This document shows positions 14,163 to 18,059 of a stretch of DNA of 18,059 nucleotides, in pieces. The position numbers and the translations under genes were made by a program. Source of the stretch: JBCBJX01 sp038522735 (lineage in GTDB: Bacteria > Pseudomonadota > Alphaproteobacteria > Caulobacterales > Parvularculaceae); NCBI GenBank assembly GCA_038522735.1, contig JBCBJX010000066.1, forward strand, positions 1-18,059. Direction: 5' to 3'. Within the stretch, counting starts at the first letter, position 1, and every line of letters starts with the position of its first letter. The notes beneath the pieces are model-generated. The model did not search any database. It saw only the letters and a program-made list of their open reading frames with translations, and was not told where the DNA came from.

Positions 14163-14303
14163 CAAAAAAAAATATAGTTTAGGGGCGGACCATAGAGGAC
14201 AAGACCGTCTCGGGCGAAGCCGCTGCGGCGTTACAGCGTTAGGACATCCGCAATCACCGCTTTAAAACACGCTGGAATAGTCTGAACGGGAAGGACTCTC
14301 GGC
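14163..14303 (+). other. AT-tract spacer upstream of the oxygenase gene, weak promoter signals
   Basis: After the T-run comes C and nine A's (14164-14172), so the strand reads T6-C-A9, an intrinsically curved type of sequence unusual in this GC-rich region. TATAGT at 14173-14178 could be a -10 element for the oxygenase gene, but no -35 match is present at 17 bp. The direct repeat GCGTTA occurs at 14228-14233 and 14236-14241, and CGCTG/CAGCG (14221-14225, 14234-14238) forms a small inverted repeat around it. A 20-codon frame from 14120 to 14182 has no homologue I recognise. Nothing else was identified. Confidence 0.3.
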
Positions 14304-14393
14304 ATCTCCGAACGCGCGAAAACGCGAGGGCGCGACGACTTCGACGTCAGCGGCCCTTGGACGGACGACAATCAGGCCTGGTGGGACTGGTAT

Positions 14394-15284
14394 TTGACGC
14401 TGGCGGATGATGTCGGCGACAGGGAACCCCTGCGCGAAGAGCGTGCGCCCGCTTTCCAAATGCTGAGCCTTGAAGCGATCAAGGCGGAGTTGAGCCGCCC
14501 CTATCCGCTCTGTGAGGCGGAGAGATCGGCGTTCTTGCGCAACGGCTCGATCAAGCTGAAGAACGTCGTATCCCCGGATGCAGCGTTGACGCTTCGCGCC
14601 GAACTGAAAGCACTTCTTGAACGCGCACACAGCGCGCGTCTCGACGCCGTCGGCGACGGCCGGTTCCTCAGCCTTGAAATGGTGTGGACGGAAAATCCGC
14701 TGGTGCGGGCCTTCGTGCTCAGCCCCCGGATTGCGGGGATCGCGGCGGAGCTTCTGCAGGTCCCGGCGGTGCGCCTCTATCACGACAATATCTTGTCCAA
14801 AGAGCCGGCGGGCGGGCGCACGCCGTGGCATTTCGACGACCACCACTTCCCACTTGCGACCCACAATGTGGCGACCGCCTGGCTTCCCTGTCAGGCGATC
14901 CCGCCGTGGATGGGGCCGCTCGCATTCGCCCGCCCGATCGAGGCCTGGAAGCTCGTCAAAGACGTGCCGTTCAATACGCGAGATACAAGCTATGACCGCG
15001 AGGTGGCGGCGCGCTTTCAAGAGAATGAAGTGGTGGTGGATGATGCGCCGTTCGACCTGGGCGACGTCAGTTTCCACCATAATCTGTCGTTCCATACGGC
15101 GGCGGCGAACCGGTCCACCCTCAGCCGCATCGTCCTCGCCAACACCTACTATGAAGACGGCGCGCGCGTGATTGACGACCCGACCATGGTCTCCGGGGAC
15201 TGGCGGAAATTCATTCCCGATACCGAGCCGGGCGAACCTGCGGCAAGCCCTCTCAATCCGATCTGCGGCCGGGCGGATCTGTGA
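14394..15284 (+). CDS. Phytanoyl-CoA dioxygenase (PhyH)-like Fe(II)/2-oxoglutarate oxygenase; true N-terminus probably further upstream
   Basis: Non-heme iron oxygenase of 296 residues counted from the first canonical start (TTG). The iron site is His146-x-Asp148 in TPWHFDDHHF plus His234 in LSFHTAAANRS; Arg245 is positioned to bind the 2-oxoglutarate carboxylate. LYHDNILSKEPAGG and TAWLPCQAIPPWMGPLAF are PhyH-type strands, and MGPLAF matches the usual NG.L.. segment before the distal His. Such enzymes hydroxylate or otherwise oxidise small molecules; the substrate is unknown. The frame stays open back to a TGA at 14283, and the 30 codons before the TTG encode a plausible protein (SGPWTDDNQAWWDWYLTLA spans the TTG). 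The only position with a ribosome site is ATC at 14304, 8 nt after AAGGA. TTG 14394 has no good site. The stop overlaps the methyltransferase ATG, so the two are coupled. Confidence 0.8.
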   Translation: MTLADDVGDREPLREERAPAFQMLSLEAIKAELSRPYPLCEAERSAFLRNGSIKLKNVVSPDAALTLRAELKALLERAHSARLDAVGDGRFLSLEMVWTENPLVRAFVLSPRIAGIAAELLQVPAVRLYHDNILSKEPAGGRTPWHFDDHHFPLATHNVATAWLPCQAIPPWMGPLAFARPIEAWKLVKDVPFNTRDTSYDREVAARFQENEVVVDDAPFDLGDVSFHHNLSFHTAAANRSTLSRIVLANTYYEDGARVIDDPTMVSGDWRKFIPDTEPGEPAASPLNPICGRADL

Positions 15285-16183
15285 TGCTCGGCGATCCCCT
15301 TGAAACGCCCTGGACGGACCGTATTCGTCGCGGTGAAACACCGAGCCCTGATGAGCTCGCCGATCATCTGCTGGAGATGCACCGCCGTAATGCGGGCTTC
15401 ACCGAAGAGGTCGCGGGGCGCTCACGCGATGCGGACGGCCGCACGAGTTATGAATGGCTCGCCGAAGTCGTCGATCCCGCCGTTCACAGACGGGTGCTGG
15501 ATCTCGGCTGCGGCAGCGGCGTTCTACTGCAGCACTGCGCCCAGACTTTCGGCGACGTCGTTGAGCTTTCCGGTATCGATCTCAGTGCGGACGAGCTGGC
15601 TCTGGCGCGCGAGCGTACGGCGGAGTTTGATATCGACCTGCACCGCGGTCGTGCGCAGGACCTTCACATGTTCGAAACCGAGAGCGTCGATGTCGTTCTG
15701 TGCCACTGGGCTTTGACCCTGATGAGCCCCCTTGGCGAGGTCGTGGACGAAGTGCTCCGCGTTTTGAAGCCCGGCGGTCTCTTCGCAGCGATCGTCGACG
15801 GCGACAGCGGTCGGTCGTCCGTCTACACACGGGTGGACGAAGTGATCTTCGAGCATGTGAACCGGAGGTATCCGCACTATGACGGGGTCGCCATGGGCGA
15901 CGCGGCCGCCCGCAGCGCGAGGGGCCTCACCGCCGTCATGGCCGATCGGGCGCCCGGAAGCGAGGTGGAGATCACGCCGAGCCTCGTCGCTTTGCGAGGT
16001 CCGGCCACAAAGCTCGCCCGATACGCAGCGGGCTTTTATTACGCCGCCTACGTCCTGACGAACGAACAAGCGACGCTGATGCTGAAGGACGTGGAGACCG
16101 CGATCGACGACTGCAGCGCCGGAGGCAACGCCTGCTTCGAAATGCCGATCCGCCGGCTTGTGGTCAAAAAATCGGATTGCTGA
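15284..16183 (+). CDS. Class I SAM-dependent methyltransferase
   Basis: A 299-residue cytoplasmic methyltransferase. Motif I is VLDLGCGSG (71-79), the acidic SAM-ribose residue is in SGIDLS (96-101), motif II-like VDVVLCHWALTLM lies at about 135-147, and VLRVLKPGG (157-165) is the usual Rossmann strand before motif III. The N-terminal ~60 residues and the insert around residues 175-260 (VNRRYPHYDG, KLARYAAGFYYAAYVLTN) would form the acceptor-binding part; the substrate is not predictable. The ATG at 15284 shares its A with the oxygenase stop codon; a GTG one codon earlier is possible. The pairing suggests sequential oxidation and methylation of one metabolite (inference). It converges with cobT, leaving a 10-bp gap with no visible terminator. 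Confidence 0.85.
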   Translation: MLGDPLETPWTDRIRRGETPSPDELADHLLEMHRRNAGFTEEVAGRSRDADGRTSYEWLAEVVDPAVHRRVLDLGCGSGVLLQHCAQTFGDVVELSGIDLSADELALARERTAEFDIDLHRGRAQDLHMFETESVDVVLCHWALTLMSPLGEVVDEVLRVLKPGGLFAAIVDGDSGRSSVYTRVDEVIFEHVNRRYPHYDGVAMGDAAARSARGLTAVMADRAPGSEVEITPSLVALRGPATKLARYAAGFYYAAYVLTNEQATLMLKDVETAIDDCSAGGNACFEMPIRRLVVKKSDC

Positions 16184-16193
16184 TGCGCCCGCC

Positions 16194-18038
16194 CTATCCG
16201 GCGCGGCGCATCCCGCCGCCCGCAGGCTCCTCGTCGAACAGCTCAGAAAGCTTGTCGACCATGACGCCGCCTAGCTGTTCGGCGTCGATGATCGTCACCG
16301 CGCGTCGGTAATAGCGCGTGACGTCGTGGCCGATGCCGATAGCGATCAGCTCCACCGGCGAGCGGTTCTCCACCATACGGATCACTTCGCGCAGGTGGCG
16401 TTCGAGGTAGGCGCCGCCGTTCTGGCTCGATGTCGTGTCGTCCACCGGCGCGCCGTCGGAGATGACCATCAAAATGCGGCGCGCTTCCGGACGGCCGACG
16501 AGGCGGTCGTGCGCCCACTGAAGAGCCTCGCCGTCGATGTTCTCTTTCAGAAGCCCCTCGCGCATCATCAGCCCGAGATTGGCGCGGGCCCGCCGCCAGG
16601 GGGCGTCGGCGGCTTTATAGATGATGTGGCGGAGGTCGTTGAGGCGGCCGGGGTTCGGCGGCCGGCCCGCCTGCACCCAGTCCTCCCGCGACTGGCCGCC
16701 CTTCCAGGCGCGGGTCGTGAAGCCGAGGATCTCGACCTTGACGGAGCAGCGCTCCAGCGTCCGCGCCAGAATGTCCGCGCACGTCGCGGCGATCGAGATC
16801 GGGCGGCCGCGCATGGAGCCTGAATTGTCAAGGAGGAGGGTGACGGTCGTGTCCCGGAACTCCTGATCCAGCTCCTGCTTGAAGGAGAGGGGCTGCATCG
16901 GATCGACGACGACCCGCGCGAGGCGGGCCGCGTCGAGGACGCCCTCGTCGAGATCGAAGGCCCACGCGCGCTTCTGCTGGGCGAGGAGCTTCCTCTGCAG
17001 CTTGTTTGCAAGGCGGGAGACGACGGCGTGGAGGCTTTCCAGCTGATGGTCCAGGGTGCGGCGCAGGCGTTCCAGTTCCTCCGGATCGCAGAGGTCTTCG
17101 GCTTTCACCACCTCATCATATTTGGTCGTGTACGCCTTATAGCTTTCGCCGCTGTCGCCCTCGAATTGCGGGCGGATGGCGACGGGCTGCATGCTCTCGC
17201 CTTCGCTTTCGGCCTGATCGGTCTCGACGTCGTCGACGTCCTGCTCGGCCATCTGGACGTCGTCTTCCGAGCCGTCGCCCTGCTCCGGGTCCGCGTCGTC
17301 CGGCGCGTCGTCGCCGGCGTCTGAGTCCGAGCGGTCTGTCGGCTGATCGTCTTCGCCGCCGCCGTCCTCCTCGTCATCGTTCATCTCTTCGTCTTCGCCG
17401 CGCTCGTCGGAGAGATCGTCGGCGAGATCGAGATCGCGCAGGACGTCCCGGGCGAGGCGGGCGAAGGCGTCCTGATCGTCGACGCCGCGGGCGAGGGCGT
17501 CGAGGCTGTCGCCGGCTTTTGCTTCAATCGTCTCGCGCCAGGCGTCGACCAGTTTCATGGCGGAGGGCGGAACCGAGCGGCCCGTCATCCGCTCCCGGAG
17601 CATGAGGGCCGCGACGTCCGCCAGGGGCGCGTCCTGGCGATCCTCCATCCGGCCGTAGCCCTTCTGTTCGCATTCGCGTTCGAGCGCAGCGGCGAGGTTG
17701 TCGCCGACCCCTTTCATGGAGCGCGCTCCGATCGCCGAGCAGCGCGCGTCTTCGAGCGCCCGGAAGACGGCGCGGGCGTCGCCGCCGGTCGGTTCAAGCT
17801 CGCGATGGCGCGTTTCGTCATGGTGGGCGAGCTTCAGGGCGGCCCCGTCGGCGAGGCCGCGGGCGATGGAGACGGCCGGGTCGGTGAATTTGCGCGGCGG
17901 GTTCGGGATGCGCGCCCGTTTGCCGCGCACGACGGGACGCTCCCCGCCGAAGGCGACTTCGACCTCCGGCTGGGCGGCGAGGGAGCGCGTCGCGGCGGCG
18001 AGGGAGCGCTTGAACGTGTCGTGGGGGGTATCGTCCAT
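16194..18038 (-). CDS. cobT: Cobaltochelatase subunit CobT
   Basis: Subunit of the aerobic (CobNST) ATP-dependent cobalt chelatase, which inserts Co2+ into hydrogenobyrinic acid a,c-diamide; CobT pairs with the AAA+ subunit CobS. The product has 614 residues, normal for the family. The N-terminal domain holds FKRSLAAATRSLAAQPEVEV, ADGAALKLAHHDETRH and EDARCSAIGARSMKGVGDNL. Residues about 205-285 are a strongly acidic Asp/Glu-rich linker. The C-terminal von Willebrand A domain carries the MIDAS motif DNSGSM (404-409) and the downstream VISDGAPVDD. The start at 18038 leaves 21 bp to the window edge, so a cobS gene just outside is expected but not seen. It converges with the methyltransferase gene. 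Confidence 0.95.
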   Translation of the reverse strand: MDDTPHDTFKRSLAAATRSLAAQPEVEVAFGGERPVVRGKRARIPNPPRKFTDPAVSIARGLADGAALKLAHHDETRHRELEPTGGDARAVFRALEDARCSAIGARSMKGVGDNLAAALERECEQKGYGRMEDRQDAPLADVAALMLRERMTGRSVPPSAMKLVDAWRETIEAKAGDSLDALARGVDDQDAFARLARDVLRDLDLADDLSDERGEDEEMNDDEEDGGGEDDQPTDRSDSDAGDDAPDDADPEQGDGSEDDVQMAEQDVDDVETDQAESEGESMQPVAIRPQFEGDSGESYKAYTTKYDEVVKAEDLCDPEELERLRRTLDHQLESLHAVVSRLANKLQRKLLAQQKRAWAFDLDEGVLDAARLARVVVDPMQPLSFKQELDQEFRDTTVTLLLDNSGSMRGRPISIAATCADILARTLERCSVKVEILGFTTRAWKGGQSREDWVQAGRPPNPGRLNDLRHIIYKAADAPWRRARANLGLMMREGLLKENIDGEALQWAHDRLVGRPEARRILMVISDGAPVDDTTSSQNGGAYLERHLREVIRMVENRSPVELIAIGIGHDVTRYYRRAVTIIDAEQLGGVMVDKLSELFDEEPAGGGMRRAG

Positions 18039-18059
18039 TCGCCCAATGTACGAACGCCG

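Noticed and set aside
14262..15341. Open 359-codon frame on the minus strand opposite the oxygenase
   Set aside because: It is antisense to the HxD...H oxygenase gene and has no recognisable domain.
1..18059. CRISPR arrays, tRNA or rRNA genes, insertion sequences, prophage genes, replication origins
   Set aside because: No regularly spaced repeats, tRNA-like cloverleaf, rRNA sequence, transposase or integrase motifs were seen on either strand; the repetitive carD tail and helicase tail are coding low complexity.

Overview
The window looks like chromosome of a high-GC alphaproteobacterium. The evidence is an RpoH-type heat-shock sigma factor, a CdnL/CarD-family RNA polymerase regulator next to a seven-iron ferredoxin (FdxA), a SUV3-like helicase, a DUF3108 protein near rpmB, and CobT of the aerobic cobalamin pathway. 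Family or genus cannot be fixed from sequence alone. Coding density is very high and no intergenic gap exceeds 300 bp.

Left arm (1-8918, all on the minus strand). In transcription order: an APC-superfamily amino-acid permease, a secreted DUF3108 protein, then a tightly packed group of SUV3-like RNA helicase, S4 RNA-binding protein (Hsp15-like) and TerB-like protein (ATGA and TGATG overlaps). These are followed by fdxA, a CarD/CdnL protein with an exceptionally long Ala/Lys/Pro-rich tail, and rpoH, which runs off the left edge. A hairpin with a T-run separates carD from rpoH.

Middle (8919-14108, plus strand). A good TTGACG-N17-TATCCA promoter drives rpmB (ribosomal protein L28) and a following membrane protein resembling VUT/queuosine-precursor transporters. 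Next is a four-gene operon: circularly permuted ATP-grasp enzyme, alpha-E domain protein, transglutaminase-like protease, and Anbu, the proteasome-related bacterial peptidase with an N-terminal Thr. This is the known but functionally unexplained Anbu/amidoligase system. It is the most interesting locus here. Its leader holds two mutually exclusive inverted repeats, one of which covers the ribosome binding site.

Right part (14109-18059). A spacer with a T6-C-A9 tract leads to a two-gene unit: a phytanoyl-CoA-dioxygenase-like Fe(II)/2-oxoglutarate oxygenase and a SAM methyltransferase. The oxygenase reading frame extends well upstream of its first canonical start codon and appears to begin at an ATC codon. 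It is convergent with cobT (minus strand), whose start lies 21 bp from the right edge.

How they work together: the left arm combines transcription initiation control (CarD, RpoH), RNA handling (helicase, S4 protein) and redox (FdxA). The Anbu operon probably makes and/or trims an unknown amide-linked product. The oxygenase-methyltransferase pair looks like a small tailoring module for an unknown substrate.
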